From positions 2,719,283 through 2,783,282 of the forward strand of contig NZ_KK073872.1 in NCBI RefSeq assembly GCF_000585335.1: 64,000 nucleotides of DNA. Reading direction: 5' to 3'. The position numbers were made by a program, and so were the translations under genes. The stretch is from Cloacibacillus evryensis DSM 19522 (GTDB lineage: Bacteria; Synergistota; Synergistia; Synergistales; Synergistaceae). The notes beneath the pieces are model-generated. The model saw nothing but the letters and a program-made list of their open reading frames with translations, was not told the origin of the DNA and ran no database searches. Below are positions 1-9,375 of the stretch, piece after piece (the stretch's first letter is position 1; every line of letters begins with the position of its first letter).

Positions 1-81
1 GTCTGGGTGATGCGCGCGGCAAAAAGACGAAAACCATTGAAACACAATCAATAAGATTTATGTATATGTAAGGGGGAAAAC

Positions 82-1356
82 ATGAAGTTTTTTTTAAGAT
101 TACAACCATACAATTCTATCGTAATAAAAAACACATCCATGCTCTATCTGTTCAGCATAGCAAGCTTAGTGTTTCCGTTATTGACGCTGCCCTATCTGAC
201 ACGAGTATTAAGCATCGAATATTACGGCATCAGCGCCTATGTTAAATCCTGCATGGCGTATTTTACTGTGTTCCTTGAGTTCGGCTTCCTGCTGTCGGCA
301 ACAAGAGACATCGTAAACGCAAACAACGATTGTCAGATGATGTCGCAAATCGTCGGAGCCGTTACAATGGCAAAAGTTCTTCTCTCCGCAGCCGCCCTCT
401 TTGCGATGCTTGCTATATTTCCATTTCTTCCAATATTGGGCAACAATAAACTATTTACTTTACTGTCCTTCTGCGCAATCGCCATTAACGCTCTAATTCC
501 TGATTATCTCTTCCGTGGGCTAAACGCCATGGAAGTCATCACCTATCGTTTTATCGTATGTAAGGCAATATCCGTTCTGCTTACATTCGTCCTTGTAAAA
601 GACGATTCTGATTTCCTTCTGATTCCGCTGCTTGATTTCGGCAGTTCGATACTGGCATTAGCTTTAAGTATAGGATGCATGCACAAAAGAAATATTTCCC
701 TGCCTCTAGTTTCTATAAAACTTGCCTTATCAACAATGATTAAAAGTTTTACTTATTTTATCTCCGATTTTGCAACGACCGCGTTTAGCGCATTATGTAC
801 CATCCTTATTGGCCTCTATCTTAATATCACAGATGTAGCGTATTGGAGCCTCAGTATAACGCTGGTCGGTGCGGCGCAATCGCTTTTTAGCCCTATTATG
901 AACGGCATCTATCCATATATGGTTTCAACGCGAGATTTGTCATTGATAAAAAAGATACTGGCTATTTTCCTGCCAATGATTACTCTTGCATGCCTCATTG
1001 CGTGTTTGTACGCTCCACAGTTGCTGTATTTCGTTAGCGGAGAGAAATACATAGCTGCGGCCCCCATTTTCAGGATGCTTTTACCGTTGGTATTAATTTC
1101 GTTTCCTGGGATGTTGTGTGGTTGGCCTTCACTTGGAGCGATAAACAGAGCAAAAGAAGTATCAATAACTTCTTCCTGTGCGGTTATTTTTCAAATTATA
1201 TCTCTGATTATATTAATAACAAATAATCATTTTAACATTATCAACATAGTAATTGTTCGAACAATGACAGAAACCATACTTTTTATTACACGTTGGTTTT
1301 TCTGTTATCGATATAGAAAAGAATTCACAAACTACGCTAGAAAGGACAATATATAA
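82..1356 (+). CDS. Wzx-like polysaccharide flippase (PST/MATE-like)
   Basis: This 424-residue, strongly hydrophobic protein with many predicted membrane helices resembles O-antigen/capsule repeat-unit flippases. The N-terminal segment (residues about 15-45, with LTLPYLTRVL) is typical of that family. Such proteins move lipid-linked oligosaccharides across the inner membrane. The ATG is preceded by an AGGGGG ribosome-binding site 6 bases upstream. The stop codon overlaps the start of the LicD gene by one base (TAATG), which implies translational coupling. The gene is AT-rich compared with the core genes of this window, a sign of lateral transfer. The substrate cannot be read from the sequence. 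Confidence 0.85.
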   Translation: MKFFLRLQPYNSIVIKNTSMLYLFSIASLVFPLLTLPYLTRVLSIEYYGISAYVKSCMAYFTVFLEFGFLLSATRDIVNANNDCQMMSQIVGAVTMAKVLLSAAALFAMLAIFPFLPILGNNKLFTLLSFCAIAINALIPDYLFRGLNAMEVITYRFIVCKAISVLLTFVLVKDDSDFLLIPLLDFGSSILALALSIGCMHKRNISLPLVSIKLALSTMIKSFTYFISDFATTAFSALCTILIGLYLNITDVAYWSLSITLVGAAQSLFSPIMNGIYPYMVSTRDLSLIKKILAIFLPMITLACLIACLYAPQLLYFVSGEKYIAAAPIFRMLLPLVLISFPGMLCGWPSLGAINRAKEVSITSSCAVIFQIISLIILITNNHFNIINIVIVRTMTETILFITRWFFCYRYRKEFTNYARKDNI

Positions 1357-2183
1357 TGACACACAAACCGTTAACTTTAGAAGACTTGCATGATGTACAG
1401 CTTGATATGATGATCAAATTAGATACGTTTTGCAATACTCATAAGATTCAATATAGTTTAGCCGATGGCACCTTGCTTGGAGCAATACGGCATAAAGGTT
1501 TTATTCCATGGGATGATGACGTAGATATTTATATGCCTCGAGATGACTATGAAAGATTCATTCAATATGAGGAAATTTCTTCTGAATACAAAATAGTTTC
1601 TCATAACAGTCACAAAGAATACTATCACCCGTTTACATATTGTAATGTTACTGATTCTAAAACTGTAATGATCGAGAATTTAATGAGCACCGCCACAGGA
1701 AAAGGCGTGTTTTTAGATATTTTTCCCTTAGATGGGCTTCCTGACGAAAAAATAAATTTATACAGACATCTACGAAAATTACAGTTTATGAATTTTTTAC
1801 TATGTTACTCAAATATTAGATACCCTAAGATAACCAATTTAAAACAAGTTATAAAAGCTTGCGCTATGGTTTATTGTCATAAGTTTATTATAAAGGAAAA
1901 ACAAATTATGTTGATAGAAAACTTAGCTAAAAAATATTCTTATTTAAACAGCACATATGTATCTCCATGTTCTTTTCTTCCAATCTTTCCCTCTTTTGAA
2001 CATTTTATATTTAGGAAAGAAAACTTTAATATTTTTATCAATCATTCATTTGAAAATGTATATTTAAAGATTCCAATTGGATATCATTCCATTTTATCAA
2101 CGGAATATGGTGATTATATGACACCACCTCCGCCGGAAAAACAAACAGGACATCATGAAATTATATATAAGTGGAGAAAATAA
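1356..2183 (+). CDS. LicD-family phosphotransferase
   Basis: This 275-residue protein carries the LicD nucleotidyltransferase-fold core: YSLADGTLLGAIRHKG (residues 33-48) followed by PWDDDVDIYMPR (51-62), whose aspartates are the expected metal ligands. LicD proteins transfer phosphocholine or a related head group from its CDP/CMP carrier onto glycans or teichoic acids. The start overlaps the flippase stop. The gene is the most AT-rich in the window, with codon use unlike the core genes. The downstream cytidylyltransferase-like gene could supply its activated donor. The family is certain; the head group is inferred. Confidence 0.9.
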   Translation: MTHKPLTLEDLHDVQLDMMIKLDTFCNTHKIQYSLADGTLLGAIRHKGFIPWDDDVDIYMPRDDYERFIQYEEISSEYKIVSHNSHKEYYHPFTYCNVTDSKTVMIENLMSTATGKGVFLDIFPLDGLPDEKINLYRHLRKLQFMNFLLCYSNIRYPKITNLKQVIKACAMVYCHKFIIKEKQIMLIENLAKKYSYLNSTYVSPCSFLPIFPSFEHFIFRKENFNIFINHSFENVYLKIPIGYHSILSTEYGDYMTPPPPEKQTGHHEIIYKWRK

Positions 2184-2368
2184 TATAAATTACATAAAAA
2201 TATGCAGTTAACAAATAAAATTGCTAGTATGACTTTAAAAACACAAATGTATCTTAATAGGTTATATAAAATAATAATATTTATAAAAAACCCTTACTAC
2301 AAAAAGCTTAGTCATGTAATGACTTTAATAATTGCAGACGACGATAATTATTGAAAGGACACATATAA

Positions 2369-3256
2369 ATGTTAACTCAAGATGAATTTTCTATATTACG
2401 ATTTGTGTATGAAACCCCGTTATGCTCTCCCAAAGAGATAGCCGAGACAACACACCTGCCGTTTGACAGTATCGAAAAAACGCTTAACCTCATGTGCGAA
2501 CGGGGTTATATTGCGGATGGAAGGATAACAGATACCGGTATGGCCGCATTGGAACCGTATCGTGTGAAAAGGGCTATCTTTCTTGCCGCCGGCTTTGGCT
2601 CCCGGCTTGTCCCTATTACGTTCAACACACCCAAGCCCCTGGTACGCGTTAATGGTATGCGGATGATCGATACTCTGCTTGATGCGGTTGTTGCCGCGGA
2701 TATTCCTGAAATTATCGTAGTCCGTGGTTATCTGAGCGAGCAGTTTGACCAGCTCAGGTATAAATATCCGCGCATTCAGTTTATTGAAAATCCGGGATAC
2801 AATGAAAGCAATAATATTTCATCCGCAATGTGTGTCCGTTACCTCTTTCAAAACGCATATGTACTGGAATCTGATCTGATTCTCAGGAATCCTAAGCTCA
2901 TTCGGAAATATGAATATTGCTCTAATTTTTTAGGAATTCCGGTAAAGGTCACAGACGACTGGTGCATAAGTACGGACAAAAACGGGGTTATAAAATCTGA
3001 GGCCATCGGCGGCAAAGACTGTTATCAAATGGTAGGCATATCGTATTGGGACGCGGACGACGGCAGCAAGCTGGCTAACGACCTGAATGATGTCTTCACA
3101 TCCCCCGGCGGGAAGGAGCGCTATTGGGAACAGACCGCGCTTGTCTATAAAAAAGAGAATTACCAGGTTCGTATCCGTGAGTGTTCATTCGACGATGTCG
3201 TCGAGATCGACACATATAACGAACTGAAAAAAATTGACAAATTATATGCGCTGTAA
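2369..3256 (+). CDS. Winged-helix/LicC-like cytidylyltransferase fusion
   Basis: A 295-residue two-part protein. Residues about 1-62 form a small MarR-like winged helix (LTQDEFSILRFVYE; SPKEIAETTHLP). Residues 68-295 are a sugar-nucleotidyltransferase fold with the nucleotide-binding loop FLAAGFGSRLVPIT and KPLVRVNG (71-96) and a likely metal aspartate in ESDLIL (D169). The closest functional groups are LicC (CTP:phosphocholine) and PntC (CTP:2-aminoethylphosphonate) cytidylyltransferases. A GAAAGGAC ribosome-binding site precedes the ATG. It lies between licD and an ABC importer, consistent with activating an imported head group. Whether the winged helix binds DNA is unknown. Confidence 0.8.
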   Translation: MLTQDEFSILRFVYETPLCSPKEIAETTHLPFDSIEKTLNLMCERGYIADGRITDTGMAALEPYRVKRAIFLAAGFGSRLVPITFNTPKPLVRVNGMRMIDTLLDAVVAADIPEIIVVRGYLSEQFDQLRYKYPRIQFIENPGYNESNNISSAMCVRYLFQNAYVLESDLILRNPKLIRKYEYCSNFLGIPVKVTDDWCISTDKNGVIKSEAIGGKDCYQMVGISYWDADDGSKLANDLNDVFTSPGGKERYWEQTALVYKKENYQVRIRECSFDDVVEIDTYNELKKIDKLYAL

Positions 3257-3327
3257 CGATACAAAACGCCTTTGAGCCTCAGCATTTAGAAAATATAAAA
3301 ACAAAATAACAGGAGGATACAAAAGTT

Positions 3328-4323
3328 ATGAATTCTAAGTCTAAAAAAAGTTTTATTATCGTTGTCGTTCTGATAATCGTCGCGCTGGCTGTATTTTTAT
3401 CCAGCCGCTCCAAAGCTAAAGATAAAGTACTTATTTACACCAGCGCCGAAGATTACAGAGTTGAATACTTAACAAAGAGGCTTCAGGAAGAGTTTCCTGA
3501 CTATGATATTACAATCGAGTATATGTCGACTGGGAACCATGCCGCTAAACTGTTGGCGGAAGGAACAAAAACTGAATTCGATATCACCCATGACCTGGAT
3601 TATGGATATATGTCACAGCTTGATGCTCTTGGCGAGTTTGCGGATCTGTCCAATTATGACATGAGTATATACACCGAAGATGTGGCGTTGAGCAAGAACT
3701 ACATTATTGAGCTGAGAAACGGCGGAGCTATTATCATCAATCCGGATGTATTAAAAGCTAGAGGCCTTGAAGAACCTACAAGTTATAAAGACCTGTTAAA
3801 ACCGGAATATAAAGGATTAATCTCAATGCCCAGCCCAAAAGCGTCTGGTACCGGCTATATGTTTTTGAAGAGCCTCGTAAACGCATGGGGAGAAGAAAAA
3901 GCCTTTGATTATTTCGACCAATTAACACCCAACATCCTGCAATACACATCATCTGGTTCAGGGCCGGTAAATGCGCTTGTTCAAGGGGAAGTCGGAATCG
4001 GCTTGGGAATGACTGCACAAGCAGTAACGCAAATCAACGAAGGAAAGAACCTCAAGATTATATTCTTTAAAGAGGGTTCTCCCTATTCCCTCTATGGCCA
4101 GGCAATCATCAAGGGTAAGGAAACAAAACCTGCAGTCAAGGCAGTGTTTGATTTCCTTATCAACACTTACAATTATGAAAACAACGAGAAATTTTTCCCT
4201 GAAAAGATCTTTAAAGACAAAGATTATGTCGTCAAGAATTACCCACAGAATATTGTCTACAGCGATATGAGCAATAACACAATTGATGAAAAGACGCGCC
4301 TCCTGGATAAGTGGAAGTATTAG
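3328..4323 (+). CDS. ABC transporter substrate-binding protein (Fe3+/AEP-like)
   Basis: A 331-residue protein with an N-terminal membrane segment (residues about 9-25), then a periplasmic binding fold of the FbpA/AfuA/PhnS group (KVLIYTSAEDYRVEYLTKRL at about 33-52). No lipobox cysteine is seen, so it is either cleaved by signal peptidase I or stays anchored by its N-terminal helix. AGGAGG precedes the ATG. A strong stem-loop follows the gene before the ATPase gene, a common arrangement that favours higher levels of the binding protein. The ligand is unknown; iron, polyamines and 2-aminoethylphosphonate are all possible for this family. Confidence 0.85.
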   Translation: MNSKSKKSFIIVVVLIIVALAVFLSSRSKAKDKVLIYTSAEDYRVEYLTKRLQEEFPDYDITIEYMSTGNHAAKLLAEGTKTEFDITHDLDYGYMSQLDALGEFADLSNYDMSIYTEDVALSKNYIIELRNGGAIIINPDVLKARGLEEPTSYKDLLKPEYKGLISMPSPKASGTGYMFLKSLVNAWGEEKAFDYFDQLTPNILQYTSSGSGPVNALVQGEVGIGLGMTAQAVTQINEGKNLKIIFFKEGSPYSLYGQAIIKGKETKPAVKAVFDFLINTYNYENNEKFFPEKIFKDKDYVVKNYPQNIVYSDMSNNTIDEKTRLLDKWKY

Positions 4324-4363
4324 GATAATATCTCTGCTAATCAGGCAAACTTAACATGCTGCT

Positions 4364-4408
4364 ACTTTGGCGGGAACGATAAATCATTTCCTCCGTTTCC
4401 GCCAAAGT
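4364..4408 (+). terminator. Intercistronic stem-loop after the binding-protein gene
   Basis: The arms ACTTTGGCGGGAACG (4364-4378) and CGTTTCCGCCAAAGT (4394-4408) pair over 15 bases with one G-T wobble and a 15-base loop. No T-run follows, so it is more likely an mRNA-stabilising or attenuating hairpin between the binding-protein gene and the ATPase gene than a full terminator. Confidence 0.7.
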
Positions 4409-4471
4409 GCTTGGCCGTATAAATTATCTGTAAAACAGTACGTGGTATATATGCTGTGAAGGGAATCAATT

Positions 4472-5248
4472 ATGGAAAAGATAAAGCTTAAAGTACGAGA
4501 CCTCGAGATGGAGTATGATGGAAAACGCGCGCTTGATAAAGTCAGTTTCAATGTCCAGGATGGTGAGTTTCTTTCGATTCTTGGTCCGTCCGGCTGCGGC
4601 AAGACAACGATTTTACGTATCCTCATCGGTTTGCTCAAGCCTACAGGAGGAACGGTTACTAAGGACGGAATAGATATCACTGACATATCCCCGGCAGGCC
4701 GCGGAATGGGGATCGTGTTTCAGAACTATGCCCTTTTTGAGAATATGACCGTGCTGGAAAATGTGGAATACGCTTTGAAAATACGCAAAGAAAACAAAGC
4801 CAACGAAGCCAGGCAAGCTGTGCGTGAAAAAGCCCTTGCTCTGATTCAGCAGATGGATTTAACAGAGCATATAGATAAGAAACCCGCCATGTTATCCGGC
4901 GGCCAGCAGCAGCGTGTGGCTATCGCCAGGACGCTTATAATGAATCCGGACATCATTATGTTTGATGAACCAATGTCAGCTCTGGACGTAGCGACGAGGC
5001 TTTCACTTAGAAAAGAGATAAAAAGAATTCAAGCTGAATTCAAAACAACGATGATATATATCACACATGATCAGGAGGAAGCCTTTGCCATGTCTGATAG
5101 GATCATGGTCATGAAAGAAGCCCGCCTCGTTCAAATCGACACTCCTGAAAATATAATCTCAAATCCGGCCGATGATTATGTGAAAGATTTCGTTCTAAGC
5201 AACCTTCAGGCTAAGATAGATTCCCTATTGAAGTATGTGAGGGCGTGA
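4472..5248 (+). CDS. ABC transporter ATP-binding protein
   Basis: A 258-residue ATPase with Walker A GPSGCGKTT (about residues 38-46), Q-loop FQNYALFENM, signature LSGGQQQRVAIAR, Walker B IIMFDEPMSALD and H-loop THDQEEA. It belongs to the CysA/PotA/FbpC-like import ATPases but is short and lacks the usual C-terminal TOBE extension. GAAGGGA precedes the ATG. The stop TGA overlaps a GTG of the permease frame, and the permease most likely begins 3 bases after that stop, so the two genes are translationally coupled. Confidence 0.95.
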   Translation: MEKIKLKVRDLEMEYDGKRALDKVSFNVQDGEFLSILGPSGCGKTTILRILIGLLKPTGGTVTKDGIDITDISPAGRGMGIVFQNYALFENMTVLENVEYALKIRKENKANEARQAVREKALALIQQMDLTEHIDKKPAMLSGGQQQRVAIARTLIMNPDIIMFDEPMSALDVATRLSLRKEIKRIQAEFKTTMIYITHDQEEAFAMSDRIMVMKEARLVQIDTPENIISNPADDYVKDFVLSNLQAKIDSLLKYVRA

Positions 5249-5250
5249 TT

Positions 5251-6849
5251 ATGGACAAAAAGCTCTCATCCAACCGAATATTTGGCAGGAAAGCGGATGC
5301 AACACGAATTCTGCTCTCTGTAGTATTCATTGCCTTAGTTTTTATACCGCTGGTCAGAATGTTTGCCAACATTGATGCCGGCAGTTTGAGCAAGGTGATC
5401 GCCTCTCCAACTTTTGGTATCGCTGTCGCTAACTCAATTACCGCGACGTTAATAGCGACTATTTTGACGCTCTTTATTGCCTATTTCTTGGCTGCTTGCA
5501 TAGAGAGGACAAATATTAGGTTTAAAAGCCTGTTTGGCATCATCTTTGTTTTGCCAATGCTGATCCCGTCCATTTCAAATGGCATGGGACTCATTATCCT
5601 CTTCGGAAATAACGGGATTATAACTAAACTGTTTGGCCTGAACACAAGCATCTATGGCCTACATGGTATTATCCTTGGATCTATCCTGTACGCATTTCCG
5701 GTAGCATATCTTATGCTGAGTGATGTAATGAGGTATGAGGACAGTTCTCCTTATGAAGCGGCACAAGTTCTCGGAATTCCAAAACTTCGCCAGTTTACCT
5801 CTATTACGCTGCCATACCTGAGAAAACCTCTGATATCGGTCGTGTTCGCAACATTTACGCTGATTGTCACAGACTACGGCGTTCCGCTTATGGTTGGCGG
5901 TAAGTACATCACAGTTCCCGTCGTAATGTATCAGGAAGTCATCGGTCAGCTAAACTTTGGCAAGGGGGCCGTTTATGGATGCTTGCTGCTGATTCCGGCC
6001 GTGGTAGCATTTATAATTGATTTGGTTAATAAAGATAAAGGCAATTCTCAATTTATTTCGAAACGGTTTGAACCAGCTGGCGAGACGTTCAGGAATGTTA
6101 TTTCGTATGTCTATTGTGGAACCGTGTCTATTTTCACAATACTGACGCTGATCTCTTTCATAATATTGGCGTTCACCTCTGATTATCCAAATAATCTGAA
6201 CTTTAGCTTTAATAATGTTATTAAGACGCTGAACCTTAGAGCCAGTGAATATCTGATGAATTCTATTACCATTGCCTTTTTTGTGTCGGCGATTGGCGTT
6301 GCTGTTGCTTTCATGACGGCATACATGTCAGCACGTATGAGGTCAAAGGTCTCGAAATTCCTTCATCTATCGGCTATCACTTCGGCGGCTATTCCCGGTA
6401 TTGTCCTTGGCTTGTCCTATGTACTCGTTTTCAACGGAAGCGCCGTCTACGGAACGATAACAATATTGGTAATGGTAAATTTAGTCCACTTTATCGCCTC
6501 GCCGTATCTGATGATGTATAACTCACTGTCAAAGATCAATGAAAACCTCGAAGGCGTAGGACACACGTTGGGAATCAGCCGCGGCCATATGATTATAGAT
6601 GTATTCATACCACAATGTAAGGAAACAATGATTGAGATGTTTTCCTACTTCTTCGTAAACTGTATGATGACCATTTCTGCGGTATCTTTTCTCGCAAGCA
6701 CAGCCAACAAACCCGTATCGCTGATGATTAATCAATTTGAAGCTCAAATGCAGTTAGAGTGCGCAGCGGTTGTATCGCTTGCGATATTAGCTGTGAATAT
6801 GATTATCAAAGGTGCCGCATCTGTGATGAAGACGATGTGGAAAAATTGA
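5251..6849 (+). CDS. ABC transporter permease (fused double domain)
   Basis: About 532 residues with two successive BPD_transp_1 (MetI-like) halves. EAA-type loops are seen around YEAAQVLGIPKLRQF in the first half and NLEGVGHTLGISRGHMI in the second. Iron and some phosphonate/putrescine importers fuse the two permeases like this. ATG 5251 is preferred over GTG 5245 because GAGGG lies 7 bases upstream of it, while GTG 5245 would sit against the ribosome-binding site. It completes a binding protein-ATPase-permease importer. Confidence 0.92.
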   Translation: MDKKLSSNRIFGRKADATRILLSVVFIALVFIPLVRMFANIDAGSLSKVIASPTFGIAVANSITATLIATILTLFIAYFLAACIERTNIRFKSLFGIIFVLPMLIPSISNGMGLIILFGNNGIITKLFGLNTSIYGLHGIILGSILYAFPVAYLMLSDVMRYEDSSPYEAAQVLGIPKLRQFTSITLPYLRKPLISVVFATFTLIVTDYGVPLMVGGKYITVPVVMYQEVIGQLNFGKGAVYGCLLLIPAVVAFIIDLVNKDKGNSQFISKRFEPAGETFRNVISYVYCGTVSIFTILTLISFIILAFTSDYPNNLNFSFNNVIKTLNLRASEYLMNSITIAFFVSAIGVAVAFMTAYMSARMRSKVSKFLHLSAITSAAIPGIVLGLSYVLVFNGSAVYGTITILVMVNLVHFIASPYLMMYNSLSKINENLEGVGHTLGISRGHMIIDVFIPQCKETMIEMFSYFFVNCMMTISAVSFLASTANKPVSLMINQFEAQMQLECAAVVSLAILAVNMIIKGAASVMKTMWKN

Positions 6850-7040
6850 AATGAGGTCTCTGCTCGTAATATAGCAAAATAGGATCGCCATTTATATTCT
6901 GAAAAAATAGTAACCAAACAACAAATTACAGACAAATATAGGGCGTGTGAAAAAAACTCTGTAAATATGGACCTTCTGTGAGAAATCCAATACAACTAGG
7001 GCTAATAACGATCCCTGTATAACAAAATTATCAACCTATT

Positions 7041-7080
7041 AAGTGGCCAGTGTCAATACAAACACTGACCGCTTTTTATT
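7041..7080. terminator. Hairpin terminator downstream of the ABC operon
   Basis: AAGTGG-C-CAGTGT (7041-7053) pairs with ACACTG-A-CCGCTT (7062-7074), with one mismatch and an 8-base loop, followed by TTTTATT. It can end the + strand transporter operon. It also lies just beyond the 3' end of the IS256 remnant on the minus strand. Confidence 0.75.
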
Positions 7081-7089
7081 AATCTTAGC

Positions 7090-7191
7090 CTATTCAGGCA
7101 TCCGTCCTTCATACATTACGGCTAGTTCACCAAGGATACTGCGCCAGTTCCTAACTGGCATACTCCATTTTTGGGTCGCCTCAAAAGTAGC
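7090..7191 (-). pseudogene. IS256-family transposase, 3' remnant
   Basis: Reading minus-strand from 7191, the frame gives ATQKW, then PVRNWRSILGELAVMYEGR, ending in a TAG at 7090-7092. This is the characteristic C-terminal block of IS256 (Mutator-like) transposases. The frame is cut exactly where the IS66 inverted repeat begins (7192), and no continuation is found beyond the other IS66 end. An IS256-like outer end may lie near 6943 (GGGCGTGTGAAAAAAACTC), but this is weak. Confidence 0.7.
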
Positions 7192-7359
7192 GTAAGCGTC
7201 AAACAGTCAGTACCTCCCCTCAAAGCAGGAAGCCTGTTATCATCATTTTGTTGTAGTGGAGGTATGGAGGTGTGTGAAAGCTGCGATATGTAACCTGCGA
7301 CAGGGTATGTGTCAGATAGGGGTGAGCTCATGTAAATTCTGCAGCCTTTGTTTGTTGTT

Positions 7360-8951
7360 TTACGATCTGTCAGTACTCTTTTTCAGGCGGCAGGTTTCCG
7401 GCAGTGTGTCGCTCCATGGCAGCAGCGTATGGTATTGTTCCGGCTTTATGTTGGGCATGGTCTCAAGTATATGGTTCAGGTATTCAAAGAGTTTTAAGTT
7501 GTTTTCTTTGGCGGTCTCTATTATCGAGTAGATCACCGAGCTGCTTTTTGCCCCTTTCGTGGAGCAGCAGAAGAGCCAGTTTTTCTTCCTATGACGAATG
7601 GTTTTATGCTGCGTTCAGCACGGTTGTTGGAGATTTCTATTCTGCCGTCCATGTAGAAGGTCTCAAGGAATATTCTCTGTTCAAGTGCGTAGTGCAGCGC
7701 TTTTCCCAGGGTGGATTGCGGCAGTGCGCGGGCGGATGCGGCCCACGCGAAGAAGGCGTCCGTTATCGGTTTTGCTTTTTTGAAGGCGTTTCGCATGTCG
7801 TTCTTCGGGGGTGAGTTTTTCGTATTCTCTTTCAAGTGCAAAGAGTTTGTCGCAGTATTCAAGTCCGGTCTGCGAGAGAGAGTTTTTTCTTTCTACGGCA
7901 GGTATGGAGATAGTTCCCTCGTGGAACTTTCTTCTGGCGTGCGCCCAGCAGCCGCATCGGCGTATGGCGCTGTCGAGTTTGCCATAGCCGGAATAGCCGT
8001 CCGTGTGGAGGCAGCCTTTAAAGCCGCTGAGGAATTTTTTAGGATGGACGCTTGACCTGGTCTCCTGATATTCAAAGAGTACGATCGGGACGCTCGCCTC
8101 TTTACCGGTACGGTAGAGCCACATGTAGGAGTTTGTCCTTGAGGCTCTGCCGGGTTCTTTCAGGACTTGCACTGTCGTTTCGTCCGCGTGGAGGATGTCC
8201 TCTTTCAGCATCTTTGTTCGCATTTCTTCGTATAACGGAAGCAGCCAGTCGGAGGCGCTTTTTATGAGCCAGTTTGACATGGTCTGACGGCTCAGAGAGA
8301 GCCCTTCGTTGAGCCATGAGGATTCCTGTCGGTAGAGGGGGACTCCCATCGCGTATTTCTGTATCATAATGTTTGCAATGGCTGAGGCGGAGGCCGCGCT
8401 TCCTTTTATCACGGGCTCCGGGATCGGGGCCTTGGCGATCCCGACTTTGGTGTTTTCCCTCTCGCAGCGACGGCAGGAATAGATGTCGCGGGCGTACTCG
8501 CGGATAAATACTTTGGCGGGGACTACTACAAGCTCCCTCCTTGTATTGCAGTTCATCACATGCATCGGACCGCCGCATTCGGGGCAGATACGTTCCTCTT
8601 CCGGAAGAGTACATTCAACACGCTCCACCGGAAGCTCGTCAAAATTATCACGGGATACTGACGAACTCTCCCTTTTGCGTCTCCTGTACGTTATCTCTTC
8701 AACTTCCGGCTCCGCACGCTTGGGCTCAGACGTATTCTCCGCCTCGTCAAACAAAAGAAGCTGGAGCCCTTGACCCTCTGACTTCTCGCTGGACTGACCA
8801 TACTGCCGGTGCTGGCTCAGACGAAAACGCTCCTCATACCACTTGACCAATGACGCAAGCTCCTCGTTCTTCTTCTGAGATCGCGGTGTTCTTCCTCCAA
8901 ATCGTGATACTTATTGCGTAACGCTTCAAGGGACCGAACAAGATTTTCCAT
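7360..8951 (-). pseudogene. tnpC: IS66 transposase TnpC, frameshifted
   Basis: The N-terminus starts at ATG 8951 (MENLVRSLEALRNKYHDLEE), shifts frame near 8875, and continues in a long central frame (VKWYEERFRLSQHRQYGQSS; Zn-finger CPECGGPM). It shifts again near 7790 to the frame with NNRAERSIKPFVIGRK, and once more near 7580 at an A-run to the C-terminal SVIYSIIETAKEN and LPWSDTLPETCRL, stopping at 7360. All parts of an IS66 transposase are present in order, but three frameshifts break it. The two 3' breaks fall near homopolymer runs, so sequencing error cannot be fully excluded. Confidence 0.85.
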
Positions 8952-8988
8952 ACCTGCAATTATAAATGATGACACAGCATAAATCCAG

Positions 8989-9375
8989 TCATATCAAGGA
9001 CTTGCAATTCCGACTATTATCCTGGACCGACGCTGCGGGAAACACTTCACTCATGCTGAGCTTACGCCTCAGCTTCGTTCCGGCAAACAGACAGGAAAAC
9101 TCCTCGCCGGTGACACTTATCCTCTTTCCATGCCCATCCGGGGGCCACGGGAACGTACCACGCTCAAGACGCTTTTGATAAAGCCAAAAACCGTCCCCAT
9201 CCCATTCGATTATCTTCACGCGATTGCGGTTCTTATTGCAGAAAATAAACATGGCGGATCCAAAAGAAACACAGGCAAATCTCAGATTTGCGATAGCAGC
9301 GAGGCCGTCCAACCCCTTACGCATATCAGTGGCGCCGCAGACCAGATATATCTCCTTGCCGGAACACTCCAACAT
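8989..9375 (-). CDS. tnpB: IS66 accessory protein TnpB
   Basis: This 128-residue protein has the full TnpB signature: IYLVCGATDMRKGLDGLAAI (9-28), GSAMFIFCNKNRNRVKIIEW and DGDGFWLYQKRLERG. It is intact while the neighbouring tnpC is broken. TnpB is needed for transposition of many IS66 elements, though its biochemical role is not settled. An ordinary start at ATG 9375 is used. Confidence 0.93.
   Translation of the reverse strand: MLECSGKEIYLVCGATDMRKGLDGLAAIANLRFACVSFGSAMFIFCNKNRNRVKIIEWDGDGFWLYQKRLERGTFPWPPDGHGKRISVTGEEFSCLFAGTKLRRKLSMSEVFPAASVQDNSRNCKSLI

Larger units (their letters stand above)
6850..7191. other. Non-coding stretch with IS256 debris
   Basis: After the permease stop there is about 190 bp of AT-rich sequence with no supported gene, then the hairpin terminator and the IS256 transposase tail. 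The sequence around 6943-6968 resembles an IS256 terminal repeat but cannot be confirmed without its partner end. Confidence 0.5.

Noticed and set aside
7760-7800. Programmed frameshift in IS66 tnpC
   Set aside because: IS66 elements do not use frameshifting in tnpC, and there are three independent breaks, which fits decay or sequence error better.
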